Position numbers and translations under genes: made by a program
In this document: piece after piece, positions 12,142 through 23,885 of the stretch
How the letters are laid out: each line of letters starts with the position of its first letter
Numbering within the stretch: the stretch's first letter is position 1
The notes under the pieces: model-generated
What the model was told of the DNA's origin: nothing
Databases searched by the model: none
What the model saw: only the letters and a program-made list of their open reading frames with translations
From: Mansonella perstans
Lineage: Eukaryota; Nematoda; Chromadorea; Rhabditida; Onchocercidae
Reading direction: 5' to 3'
Assembly: GCA_037074765.1 (NCBI GenBank)
Contig: JBAMDO010000003.1
Location: 248,001 to 312,000 of the forward strand
Length of the DNA: 64,000 nt

Positions 12142-12758
12142 CTAACGAGAACGTATGAGCAATCGTTGTTCAGTATGGGGTTGTCTGGTTGGCGTAAATG
12201 GCGACAAAGATGTGGGTTCTGAAAGTCGTCGATTTGTCGGATCCATACTTATCAGATCATGACCTTTATGAGTACTGTTCGTTGAGGATGATCTTTGACG
12301 CACTGTTCCTCCATATTCCTGTAATAATTACAAATAAGAGCTTTCTAAAAACTATAATAAAACAAGAAAATTAAATTTTACCAATAATAATAAGACTAAT
12401 AACAATTATTATTACAGTGACGCAAATAGTTAATTATTATAAATCGTAATAATAATAAGTTGCAAAGTCTTTTCTGAAATAACTGATACCACAGTTTATT
12501 TTTACCAAATCAAACTACCCAAATTCTCCTACAAAATTCGAAATTTAATTTTAATTTTTTCTTCTAAGTTTTCATGAATTAAAAATTAACATTATTATCT
12601 GATGAGTGATAATTCATTGACACCGAATAGCGTCTTGTTTCTGCAATCACTGCTTCAAGGATAGCTTGTGAAGATTGAGCATTCAATTTGTAATCAGGTG
12701 TTTTATGAAGGCCAATAAATTCACCCAACATATTAATTAGTGAATTAGGACGCTTCAT
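12142..12758 (-). CDS. Small two-exon protein of unknown function
   Basis: I do not recognise this gene. Exons 12624-12758 and 12142-12318 join in phase 0 (TCG|GTGTCA ... TTACAG|GAA) to 103 residues, starting MKRPNSLINMLGEFIGL. The first half is helix-prone (NAQSSQAILEAVIAETRRYS). The second half is basic and Ser/Thr/Pro-rich (VRQRSSSTNS, SEPTSLSPFTPTRQP) and ends LLIRSR. There is no signal peptide or membrane helix. A TTTCAG acceptor ends 8 nt before the ATG, so this may be a complete trans-spliced gene. Alternatively these are the last exons of a longer gene whose earlier exons I did not find. AATAAA follows the stop by 36 nt. Confidence 0.6.
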
Positions 12759-12766
12759 TTGGAAAA

Positions 12767-12772
12767 CTGAAA
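12767..12772 (-). promoter_or_regulatory. TTTCAG acceptor before the 103-residue gene
   Basis: This is a strong TTTCAG, 8 nt before ATG 12758. It is either a spliced-leader acceptor or the acceptor of an internal exon. The reading frame is open through it, so sequence alone cannot decide. Confidence 0.45.
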
Positions 12773-15362
12773 TTATTGAAACAATTTAAAATCTGAACAT
12801 TTGTCATCTCTTTTTCGTTTTTTTTTAAATAATGAAATAAAATTTTTTTTTACGGCATTTAATGTTTGTTTGCTGTTTTGTTTTTACTTGTCCTAGTGAA
12901 ACAAAAATAACTAGGCACATTTGGCCAATTTATGACTAAATTAAAGATTGATGAGGAATAATTTCCACTAAATGATTTACTCATTATTTTATTTATACTA
13001 GTTAATTAATCTTTTCCACTGTTTTGTCCAATCTCAACAATAGCAAGTTTTAGCTTCCATGCAAATTTTTCCACTATTTTTTATTAATTGCTTTATCTTC
13101 TTCTATCGCTAATAATTACTTCTAAAATGAATCAAATTAAAAAAGACGTTAATTTTAAAGTAAGTTCTCTTTCTCTCGTCATCCTCTCCTTCTTTCTCTC
13201 TCTCTCTCTCTGCAATTAAATGCTAAATTGAAGTAGACTTTTTTAAATTTAAAAACATTCCTTTGATAATTTCAATGAACAATTAAAATAAAAATTTGGA
13301 TGGGAGGGAAAAAAGAGAACGGATGGAAAGAATAAAAGTAATAACGAAAAAATGCAGAAGAAAAACGATTCGTTGCAATTAAAATTGGGTAAATTATTTT
13401 GGTTGAGAAGAATGAATTAATCTTCGATCTCTTCTCCTCTCTTAAAATTCTCTTAAAATTAACTCTCTCTTAAAATTACGGCGAAAATTTTTGTCAAAAT
13501 TTTTTTCTGCTCTTCTTCATCTTTCTCAGGAATCATTGCAATGTTAACAATTTTAACCTTAATTTATCAAAAATACAAGAAAGAAATACAATGGGATCTG
13601 ATCGAATTCAATTGGATAAATGAAAATTGTCAGATGTCATCCGTTTTTTTTTTTCTTATCTACTATGAATATATTATGAAGCAAATTAAGAAATTAGAAG
13701 TTTATGAAGTTTAATTAGTGATAAATTTTGCTGGTTTATCATTGATTTATTCATTGATTGAATGAGTGATTTATTGATGGACTGATTGATTTTGCTCATT
13801 TAACATTTGATTTATTGATTCACTAACTTACTTTGATCCATTAACTCACTAATTAATGTAACTAATATTGTTGCCGATAAAGTTCCATCTAGTTCGTGTT
13901 GGGTTTATCGGTAATAGAAATTTATACTTTTTCATAGTTTCATTCTTGTACTCATACAATATTATTAGTTTGCAGCAGTAAAAAGAAAAGAAATATGTAG
14001 CATCAATAAATTGATAAGCAATAACAGAAATGAGTTATACAATGAACAAGCAATATGATTAATTTTAACTAACAAATCCTTACCGGATTAGATGATGAAT
14101 CATGTATTTTCCGGTTTTTCTATAACCTGATTATTCATTCCGAAAGTTTATAGTATAAAATTATATTATTTGCAGCTTATATATATATGCACATGAGAAA
14201 TTTTCATATGAATATGTGTGTTGGCATGAATGAAAAAAAAAAATTATAATTATCTTTCTCTTTTTTCTCACTTTTGTTAATTACTATTATACATGATTTA
14301 ATTATAATTTGAGTCTTCAAGTATTCGTGCAGTAATTTTTTCATTCAATAAAGTAATTAAGGAAGGAAAAAAGAATAGTGGATGCTCAGTTATCTTTACT
14401 TCTGTTTCATTAACTAATGCGAAAAAAACTCAAGATTGAAAGAAATGACTTTTGTTTATTCTTGTGAATAAAATTATGGATAATTTAATTGACGAAATTT
14501 TTAATCAAAAAAAGAAAAGAAATTAATCGATGAAAGATATTTATATATAACATATATAAAATAATGAATGTGTAATCAATATAGGAAATTTAAATAGTAT
14601 GTATTAAATATTAGTGTATTGGTCATATATAAATATTAATTGTATGTATGTCGAGCATTTACGCATTGAATTTGATGAAATAAATCTAGCTGCAACAAAT
14701 GAGCATGAAAAAATTAACAATATATAATGTTTTCACCTGTACCCAAAGCATGAATATATGATTGTAATTCTGTGAATGATGGTTGTAATCGTGTGAATGA
14801 TAGTTGTAATCATGTGCTACATGTGATGTTAATCCTGTAACAAACACTATTCATGATTTCAAATCCATTGTAATCCTGTGAATGATAGTTGTAATCGTGT
14901 GCTACATGTGATGTTAATCCTGTAACAAACACTATTCATGATCTCAATCAAGTCGGACAGACCGATATTAACAAATTTTTGAGCAATAATATACTTTATA
15001 TGGCTATACAATGAATTTATAGCGATCATATGTATCATCATCATGATCTTCAATATCGAATAACCTTTTAGATCTGTCATTCTTTCCAATTATGTGTATG
15101 TCGTTTTTTTATCCTTTAAAATTAAAATAAGCAACCAATATTGTGCGAATAATAACATTTATCGATTACTGCGACAACAGCAACAAATAAGCAAACGGCG
15201 AAATGATATAAAAAGATGATATATAATCGGTTCATAATATTTAAACATATGTAATATTTAAACATATGTGCAGGAAACACAGATTGTACATTAACAAATA
15301 AAAGAAGCAACAAAAAAGCTCATACATTAGACAAGCCCAAAAGCAGCTGATTTCATTCCTCG
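12773..15362. other. Intergenic region between UCH and the 103-residue gene
   Basis: A good GTAAGG donor near 14083 follows a short open stretch, but its phase does not fit the exon at 12766, so no gene is called. The 85-bp duplication is at 14770-14945. Confidence 0.5.
14770..14945. repeat. 85-bp direct duplication
   Basis: The segment from 14793 recurs at 14878 with few differences, both containing GTGCTACATGTGATGTTAATC. A shorter GTTGTAATC(G/A)TGTGAATGAT motif precedes both copies. Confidence 0.8.
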
Positions 15363-17428
15363 CTAATGGGAAGCACGAACGATAGCAAGTGCGCTAAATG
15401 ATATATTCTCCAATTTATTCATCAATGCTTTGCATGAATTTCCAACATCTTTCAGAAATGTGGCATCACTGGTGAGACCACAAAAACGAGGAGATGGAGC
15501 ACGAGAATCTGCAAAATTTGCACAAAGCATAATAATAAGTTATAATTATAATCTATAATTACTCGTGAAATTCTCTTAAGCATTAATTTGATTCATTATG
15601 TAATCTATATCATGAAGATTATGCAAAAGAAAAATCTCGAAAAAACCAATAAATTCGCAGCATATAGTAGTGGTTCTTAGATTTTCGTTAGCTTTTCCTT
15701 CAAACAAATAACTGACCAAGTTCAAGAAGTTTGCCTCTATAGTTAAGATAGCAGATAAAATGATGGTCAACAGGTGTGCCCGAATCGGTTTCACCACTTC
15801 GAGCGCAATCATCATGGGCTTCCGCAATTGTTGAGTTTTCAGCCAACGAATCAGATCTTTCTTCAACATTCAACGACACCGCTTTGTCTAACCATTGCTT
15901 CAGTGATCCATTACCTTTAGCAAATCTAACTTATAATTCAATAGTTACGAAATGGTAAAAATTGATTAATTTTAACCTTTGTGACTTTTGAAAATAAGTA
16001 GCATTTCCTAAAAACTAATTAACTAAGCATAATTCTATTCTTTTCAATCCTTATTTATTTATTATAAAAAAAAACGCAAGATAATTTGATTTCCTCGCCG
16101 TATTTCTTACGAAATTAAGAATTTCTAATGAACTAAACAAAAAATATAACTGCGGCAGAAAGGATTAAAATCCAGATAAAATACTAATGCAAATTTGATA
16201 GATATGCAAGAATGAATATTTTCTGTTGCAATAGAATTGATATTAGCTAACCAAGATCAATTTTGTCCTGGTTGTTGGCGAGTGAATGAATCAGCGCAAA
16301 AGTTCCACAAGCATTTGATATTTTTTGTTTCATAAAAAAAATACCATCTGGTATCACGCTTCCTCCCTCCTTCATTTTTTCGTAGATAGGTGCCATGATT
16401 TCATCAATCTAAATAACACTATAAATAACATATAAGGTACATTTTTTTTCCGGAAAAAAGGAAAATTTTCAATTTAATGGAGCGAAGATAAAAGGATTAA
16501 ACTTACAGAATATGGAATTGAAGGTAAAGTAGAAAATACATCTGAAAATTCAGTGATAGAGGTAAGAAGAAAAATTAGAAGCTAAATTCATTCATTCCAA
16601 AAATTGTTCATAGAATATTTTGCAAAAAAAAGAACAATACCTTATCAACCATCGGGAAACATAACATAACGGCATAACATGGTCGTGGAATGAAAGCCAA
16701 TATATCGTCCTCGAAACCATATATATCCATACATTCCACTCCCTTTTCCACACCAATTTTATGCATAAACTAAAATTGAAAAAAAAAGATTATATGAGAT
16801 CTCACCTTTAGCATAAGTTATTATGCTTTTCATCTATTTTTATGATAAAAAGAACAATATTATCAATATTTGCTAAGTAAAGATGTGTTTTTTAACATGA
16901 AATACTTTTTAGGTACAACAAATACCTCTTTAAAATCATTATAGTCTAAGGATTAATATCATGAACGATGAACTTTTACCCAAATATTTTAACAATACTA
17001 AAATAATGCACCTTTTTCAATTCGTGATCAAAATTCCTCTCAATTACGTGAATGTTCTAGTTAGATATATAATATTCATAAATCGAAAATAATAAAAAAA
17101 TACCCTATTCATAATTGTTCTAACGATCTTTGCCATCCTATTTGGAATAGGAGAAATAGAAAAATCACAAGGATAAGTTATCTAACTAAAGTGCTAAATC
17201 ACTATCTTTTGATTCACTATCATTTCAACCACTATCTTTTAATTATTTTGATAATTTCGAGATCAATCTCATGATATTTCAAGAATACTATGCATTGATA
17301 AAATGCAAAGTATATGAAGAAAGCCATCATTAACTTCTAATCTTATCAAAATTATTTGAAATTCTTACATTTGTAATCATTTCCGGATTTGATTCTAGCG
17401 GAAGCCATTGAACGGAAGAATTGGGCAT
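15363..17428 (-). CDS. UCHL3: Ubiquitin C-terminal hydrolase, UCH-L3 type
   Basis: This cysteine protease removes small adducts from the C-terminus of ubiquitin (and probably NEDD8). Five exons (17369-17428, 16641-16769, 16252-16408, 15717-15914, 15363-15508) give 229 residues, against 230 in human UCHL3. The start WLPLESNPEMITNFMHKIG is the family N-terminus. The catalytic set is complete: Gln91 (oxyanion), Cys97 in NACGT, His167 in DHHFI and Asp182 in LLELD. The His-Asp spacing of 15 and Gln-Cys spacing of 6 equal those of the human enzyme. Residues ~145-165 form the acidic crossover loop over the active site. A TTTTAAG lies 11 nt before the ATG. Confidence 0.96.
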
Positions 17429-17439
17429 TGTTTTCAATC

Positions 17440-17446
17440 CTTAAAA
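17440..17446 (-). promoter_or_regulatory. Candidate spliced-leader acceptor of the UCH gene
   Basis: TTTTAAG ends 11 nt before the UCH start codon. It resembles the nematode acceptor consensus and could receive a spliced leader. Confidence 0.35.
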
Positions 17447-18870
17447 CTAACAAACTAACAAAATGCACAACTGAAACAACTTTCCATACTGTTAAGAAAA
17501 TTTCTCTTCACGAAAAAAAACTTAAGCTACACCAAATAAGCTGTCTGATTCATTCCTTAAAGGAAAAAAATAAAGCCTAAAAAATTCCAACTGACTTAAC
17601 CATATGATTTATTGCTGAAATACAAATAGAGAATCTCACTTAATTTTGACACTTTCAATTCAATATTTAGTAGCTGTATAAAAATTACAAAATGTCAATT
17701 CAGTCCTAAGTAAATAAATCATGGTGATATGTTTAATGTATAATTCATTTTTCCTAATAAGAAATGTTAGAATAGTTAGGTTCATGGGTTCAGCATAGCC
17801 GAAAACTAGCATAAACTTCAAACAGGAATGGCAGAAAATTTTATTTTCATTATAGAAATCATAAAGTTTGAACAATTTTAGTTGGTAAAATTAAAAGTGA
17901 ATGCATAAAAAATGGCAAAAGTAGAAAATCTAGAAAAAATTTATTACCACATTACAAATTTTAGAACCTCAATTGACTAAATGAAAAAAAAAAAGAAAAG
18001 AAAAAAAAAAGAGAAAGGAATGAAACAAAAAACTGGAATTCGATCATAGAAATGATAAGAATTTTTTCCTAAAAATAATTAACAATGTATGACTCAACGC
18101 TAACACTGCAATAGACACATTTCCAGACTAGCTAAAAAAATGTGAGCTATTTAATCGTAAAGAAAATCCATATCCGACATTTTGTAATACATAAAAATGC
18201 CCTCTATGGAGGAGAAAAGAATGCAGCATGAAAATGAATTTGATAAAAAAGCTAGATGTGGAAAGATTTTTTCTGTTCAAATTTAAAGAAAACATGAATA
18301 TGCCTAAGATGTCACATTTATGTAAAGAAAATTAGCCGTGCATCGAAGATACATGAACGTCAAGTTTTACAAAGCAAATTCACATAAACAAAAAAAAAAA
18401 GCTTCAATTTTAGTGCAATAGTTCCCTAGAGAAAATTAGGATGATTGATTCTTTCTGGAATTTTCATAATGACAAATAATTATAATTATGTTGATATTTT
18501 TTAAAATAACAACAACAAATTATTTAACAAATAAAACTAAAAGGAGAAAAAAGAAATAATAGATCTGAACATCGACATAATTGTAATCAATTAACAACTA
18601 AAATATGCTAGCAGATATGCACAACATACGATCAATGAGAAATTAAATACAAATTAAAAAATTTTGTAAGAAAAAAATAACAGATTCCTTCAGAAAGGAG
18701 CGGAGATTGAATAACCTAAGGAAGTGATAATGCAAATCCTACGATGCAAATCGATAACAACAATACCATAAGCGAACAAGTATGATAGTCCTCCATAATA
18801 TCACCGTAGAAATGTATAAGGATAGAAGTGGTTCGAATAATACTTCATAAATATTTGAATTAACTGTTAT

Positions 18871-21742
18871 TCACTTTTTCTTCTTCACTTCATTCTTCAC
18901 ACCTTTCCTATTCCGCACACTTTCGTCGGCTGAATCTTCTAAAAATAACCGGTTCAAATCAGCAGTACGCTATGTCAAGAAAATCATTCCATCCAAAAAT
19001 TTACTAGCAAAACGTTTTTGCTTTTTCTGATCTATCATATAAGTTCTTCTTAAGGTCTTAATAAAAGGAATCAAATCAATATCTAATAACTGCTGTATTT
19101 TGTCCTTCAAACACACAATAATAAATTTAGAAAACCCTGAACCTTTAGAGGACAAATCAACATAAACAAACACTCAAGGAAACACTGACCTTCTTGAGAA
19201 TTTCTTTCATCCTGTGACTGGTCTTCGCTTTTTTTCTTTCCTTCATCCTATAAAAACAAATTCCTTTTTTAAAAAATTTGTGGAAAAATACACTTCCATG
19301 AGAAAATAGAGTGCGAATAAAAGAATAATAGGTGGATCGATATTATTGAAAAAAACAAAATACAAATGAAGCATTTATGAAAAATAAAGGTACAATGTTA
19401 ATGAAACCCTCAATGCTATACTTTCATTAGAAAATAAACTACAAGACCTTAAAAAGAAGTCGAAATCTGAGAAACGCTCCAGTAAATCCTTACTCAAGCA
19501 GTGATCATTACTAAATTTTTCAATCATACTTTGAGAATTATCATTTCAATAATAAAAACATTAATAGCAAGAACAGCTCTGCGAAACCGATTACATTATC
19601 CGTTAAGAACATGGTAATTTTTAAAGCTAACTTTAGACACTATCAGTTAGTGACAATGTACCACTAACACTAATTCCAATAGTCATAAAATCATTTTCCT
19701 CTCGGTTAAAGAAACTTAATAATCCTCAAAAGTATTTTAATTGAAATTTCCTCTTTCAAAAATAGTTCCATGAATTCTTGCATCCTTCCTGATGTTTAAT
19801 AAATAACAAAATTATACCTTTTTAGATTTAGCTTTTTGATCCTTTTTTGTTAATTTCTTTTCCGGTTTGGAAAGCTGTTCGCCAGTAGGAAAAACACGAT
19901 CAATAATATAAACAATAAAAAATCCAAGTATACAGCCCAAAGCCAAAGTTATGCCAGCAAATACGGAATATGAAGCCCATGATGGCAGACCCACTAAAGA
20001 TAGATTCATTTATTTCAAACCAACTTTAATAACGCTTTGGAATCACTATGAATTCAGAGGAGTTTCAACTCCTTGTTTCTTTGCAGAAATTATTTTTTAT
20101 CTTGTACTCTTCAGCAATTCCAAAATTTCCAAAAAAAATTTGAAAATCACTGTTTCGATATGCACCCAGCCACGAGTTAATAATCATTAGAAGCTATTAT
20201 AGTAACGATTAAATTCCTCTCGAATTTATTAAAAATACCACCAAAAGAAAAATAAAATAATACCACTGAAAAAATTAATATCTTCTGAAAATTTGTAAAT
20301 CAAATTTAAAAAAAGGGAAAAGTGTTGCGAAAATAACAAACCCTCGTCAACTAAATAGTTGTGCTTATCACGGACAAACATTGATAATTTGAAGAACCAA
20401 GCCACCACTGACATCCTGAAATAAATATGCTCATGCCAAATCTAGCAGTTTTGAGATTATTGATTATTATCGTAATAAGAAATTCTAAAACAAGGGATGA
20501 GGAGCAATCGTCAAGCTCTTGTTAATTGCTGATTAATTATATTACCTCCTAAAAACATCATCATAAGCAGCAAAAGACTTACTGCGGTGAACTCGGATAT
20601 TTATAGTTTGGAACAGGGGCATAATGGGCCCATTTCTTTTCCTCAACATAACTGATAAAATCATTTTTATCACGAGGTCCTGTATAAGCACGAAATACAC
20701 CGTCCTTAACGCTGCAATTTATCTATACTGCTGCACAGAATTTGTCTAAACAAAAGCTTAAAGCTTAAAGTCATTAATTTAAAAAGTTTGCAAACAATAC
20801 ATGCTCTTCACCTTAATACTATTTCTCTTCTTGAAAAAGATGGATATATTTCGGTAAATGAACGTTGCTATATCTGTGAAATTGCATTTTAAAAGAAAAA
20901 GAACCTATCAGTCACGCATATATTTGGACAACAAAACAACAAATTACATTTGATAACGTCAAGTTATGGGTTGCTTGTAAGATAATGGCATTATCCATGA
21001 TAAAACAGAAAATTACTTACTGATAAATGGTGGGAAGTGCAGTGACAAGAAAACGGCCAGATAATCCAGGATTCACAGTAACATCAACCTCAGCAACATT
21101 AATATTAAGATCCTCGCTCCAATCAGCAAATGCATGCCATGTTTTTTGCAGATCTTTGCAAGCTGGACACCATGGTGCATGACTGAAATGATTTTCAAAT
21201 AAAAAGTATTGCGAAAAAACAAAAAAAATATTAAATTAATACAGAAAATTTCGCCTTTTATAAAAATAGAACGAATAAACTCAGCGATGCTGCATTTTTT
21301 GCAACAAGTCTTTAACAATTTCCGATAACATTGAAAACATAACAAAGACAAAAAAAGCTAATTTCATCTTTTTTGCAGCATTTTGCTTCGAAATGTATAG
21401 GTTTATCATATATGAGGTTGCTAATCAAAAACTTGAGTTTATATAACTCAACTAGTTAGCAGAGAAAAAAGTTCATAAATAGGAAAAAACATAATAGTAT
21501 TGCAAAAACTACTGTACAATAAGTAAGATTTACCAGTTACCAAGTACTAAACTTAAGTTATCAGGTATCGTTTTAAATTTTTCATCAATTAAAAAAAAAA
21601 AAAATGCTTACAATTCAACCATCCATTCACCGTTCAATATGTCGGTCCATGTTTCTTCGTTCAATGTAATCAGATTACGTCTAGCAGATTGACACACCGA
21701 AATCAAGGTAATAATTAATAATAAAATTGATTTCATCAACAT
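18871..21742 (-). CDS. dpy-11-like: TMX1/DPY-11-type transmembrane thioredoxin
   Basis: This is an ER membrane thiol oxidoreductase. Seven exons (21612-21742, 21021-21182, 20583-20711, 20342-20415, 19818-19993, 19190-19247, 18871-18938) join in frame to 265 residues. It has a signal peptide (MLMKSILLLIITLISVCQSA), a thioredoxin domain with active site CPAC at 49-52, the same as human TMX1, and cis-Pro in TALPTIY. One transmembrane helix (about 175-198) is followed by a Lys/Glu-rich tail ending KKKK, which satisfies the KKXX ER-retrieval rule. C. elegans DPY-11 is this type and acts in cuticle formation; that role is inferred here. The last exon start (18938) was chosen because the upstream AG at 18971-18972 would stop after three codons. 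Confidence 0.93.
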
Positions 21743-21750
21743 GTTCTGAT

Positions 21751-21755
21751 CTATA
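21751..21755 (-). promoter_or_regulatory. Candidate spliced-leader acceptor of the TMX gene
   Basis: TATAG after a T-rich run lies 8 nt before the TMX ATG (21742). A second AG occurs four bases further on. It is consistent with trans-splicing but not proven. Confidence 0.35.
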
Positions 21756-22298
21756 AAAAACAAAAATTATATCACTGCCGCGGAACTAAATTTTCAATGA
21801 CATATAAAACGCATTTACGACGAATGAATGGCAAAAAGGTAAAAATGGTAGAACGAAAGAATCACTCAAATTACACTGCGGAAACGAAAAATGCTAACAG
21901 GTAGCAAAAATAGATGAATGAAAATTTAATGTTTACTGAAATACTCATTAAATAATCATTAAACTAGTGAAACTAGGAATGACAATTGCAGATGCAATGA
22001 TTGATAGCATACTGAAAATGATTTGGTTATGACAATTATCATATCAATATGTGAAATAATGAAAGCAAATGTGACAATGAAAGAAAGTTTAAAATAGTTC
22101 ATGAACGATGCAGAAAATCAAACTAAATCATGACTCATCGATTGAACGTAAGATAACACTTTTTTGCCCATCATTGAATGGAATTTAAAGATGCCAATTC
22201 TTCAGTCGGCAACGATTACCATATTCCTAAAAATTTTACCCAAAACTATAAGAGAAAAGATTATTAGTAGAGCATTTTAATAATATTAGGTAATATTA

Positions 22299-22331
22299 CG
22301 AATTATTAGGTAATAATTACCTAATAATTCG
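22299..22331. repeat. Perfect 16-bp inverted repeat with 1-nt centre
   Basis: Arms 22299-22314 and 22316-22331 (CGAATTATTAGGTAAT and its complement) surround a single A. It is upstream of the TMX gene. Confidence 0.75.
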
Positions 22332-22657
22332 AAATGAAAAAAATAATGATCCATTTAACTCTATATTTATTAACCAATTATTAATGATATAATATTTTTG
22401 CCAAATAAAAGAAAAAGAGAACTCAGTGAAGTACTCAGTGCTTATTACAGTGATAATTCTTCAACTAAACAACGATAAATGCTCATTTTTATGAAAAGAT
22501 CAATCAGAGAAAGTATTGAATTCAAGATAAGAATTGGAGATGACAATAATATAACTCATCTAATTAATGAATGTAGTTTTTTTTGAGTGGCAATTCCGTA
22601 TTACACAATAGCAGACCGTATTACAGTGACCGCAATTCCGTAATTCCGTATTACACA

Positions 22658-22769
22658 ATCAGCAGCGAAAATCAGAAGTGCAGATATCAGCAGCGAGAAT
22701 CAAAAGTGCAGATATCAGCAGTGAGAATCAGAAGTGCAGATATTAGCAGCGTGAATCAGAAGCAAAAAT
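22658..22769. repeat. 28-bp tandem repeat, 4 copies
   Basis: Units start at 22658, 22686, 22714 and 22742, each with AGCAG(C/T)G and GAATCAGAAG. The stretch 22591-22657, with CCGTATTACA motifs, is a related shorter repeat. No spacers separate the units, so it is not a CRISPR array. Confidence 0.85.
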
Positions 22770-23015
22770 GCAAGACAGCTGTGAAAATGGCACAGAAGTA
22801 TGCATATGATATATTCAACAATATACTCCATTAAATAATAAATCTCTTCAATAATTAAACATCAATAAAAAAAAAAAAAGAGAAATGTTACACAGATGTG
22901 TAGCAATAGCAAATGAAATATTCATAATAAACTATAAATTTACCAAGCAAAGCAATGGCTTATTTGAATAGTAAATATTTTAAATATTAAGTCATATTGT
23001 TATGACTCTAACAAT

Positions 23016-23071
23016 GAAGTAATTGTTCTATCTAATGCCATCTGAAGTAGTTGTCCTATCTAATGCCATCT
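23016..23071. repeat. 28-bp direct duplication
   Basis: Two adjacent copies share CTATCTAATGCCATCT and differ at two positions. It is intergenic, between mdh-1 and the TMX gene. Confidence 0.7.
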
Positions 23072-23763
23072 GAATCCTGATCAGCAAACCATTCTATTGC
23101 TTCATTTAAGTAAAATTTTATCAATTTTGCACTCTGTCTGAAAGAATAATGACTATAAGCAATGAATTTGATTACTACACAAATAATTTTTGAAAATAAC
23201 ACTTTGTAATAGGTTAATAAGAAATAAGCTCTATGAAAAAAAAAAATTTAATTTTATTGAAAGGCAAATTTTATTGTGAAAAATAATCCAATGTTATAGG
23301 AATAAAATAGTAATTGTTACGAAAGATTTATACGAACAATCTTATTGTACGAGTAAATCAACAAACAATTAAATCCTGCTGAAGAGATAGAAGCGACAAA
23401 CAGTAAACGCAACTCTCCGATATGTGGACAAGATAAGGATAGGTCATTTTAATTCAAAAATGATGCATTATGAAATGCAACCATCCCTTTCATTCCTCAA
23501 ACAATAAGCTAATCGTATCTCGGTAATCTAGGCTAGGCTAGCAGATTTTACCGGAAATGATCCATATCTTCATCTTAGGAATGATACATGATACAGTCAG
23601 TGTTTGCGAATCTGTAGATGATTTTAGCATCATAAGCTTAGTCATTAAAGCACTTATTGATACAATCAAATAACGTTATCAACTTTTAAGCACACCATAT
23701 GGTACCATAATTTTAGTCATTCAACAATTGTAAACTTTGGTACAAATAAGATAGTTGTGTCTT

Positions 23764-23885
23764 TCAGTAAGTTCTTTGTTCCAATAATTCTTTCAATAAG
23801 TCAGTAAGTCAGTAAATCAGTAGTCTTACTTTCAGTAAGTCAGTAAATTTTAGTAAATTCTTGTCTTTTAGTAAGTTAGTTCAGT
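23764..23885. repeat. Clustered AGTAAGT(C) short repeats
   Basis: Several near-exact AGTAAGTC and AGTAAAT units occur within 120 bp. The motif resembles a 5' splice-site consensus, but I see no exon here. Confidence 0.5.

Noticed and set aside
14083..14133. Possible exon with GTAAGG donor upstream of the 103-residue gene
   Set aside because: Its phase does not match the acceptor at 12766; the only frame that would match contains a stop.
15776..15958. 60-codon plus-strand ORF
   Set aside because: It is the antisense of the UCH exon 15717-15914, which has clear homology and splice sites.
22658..22769. CRISPR-like regular repeats
   Set aside because: The 28-bp units are directly adjacent with no spacers, and the locus is eukaryotic with no cas genes.
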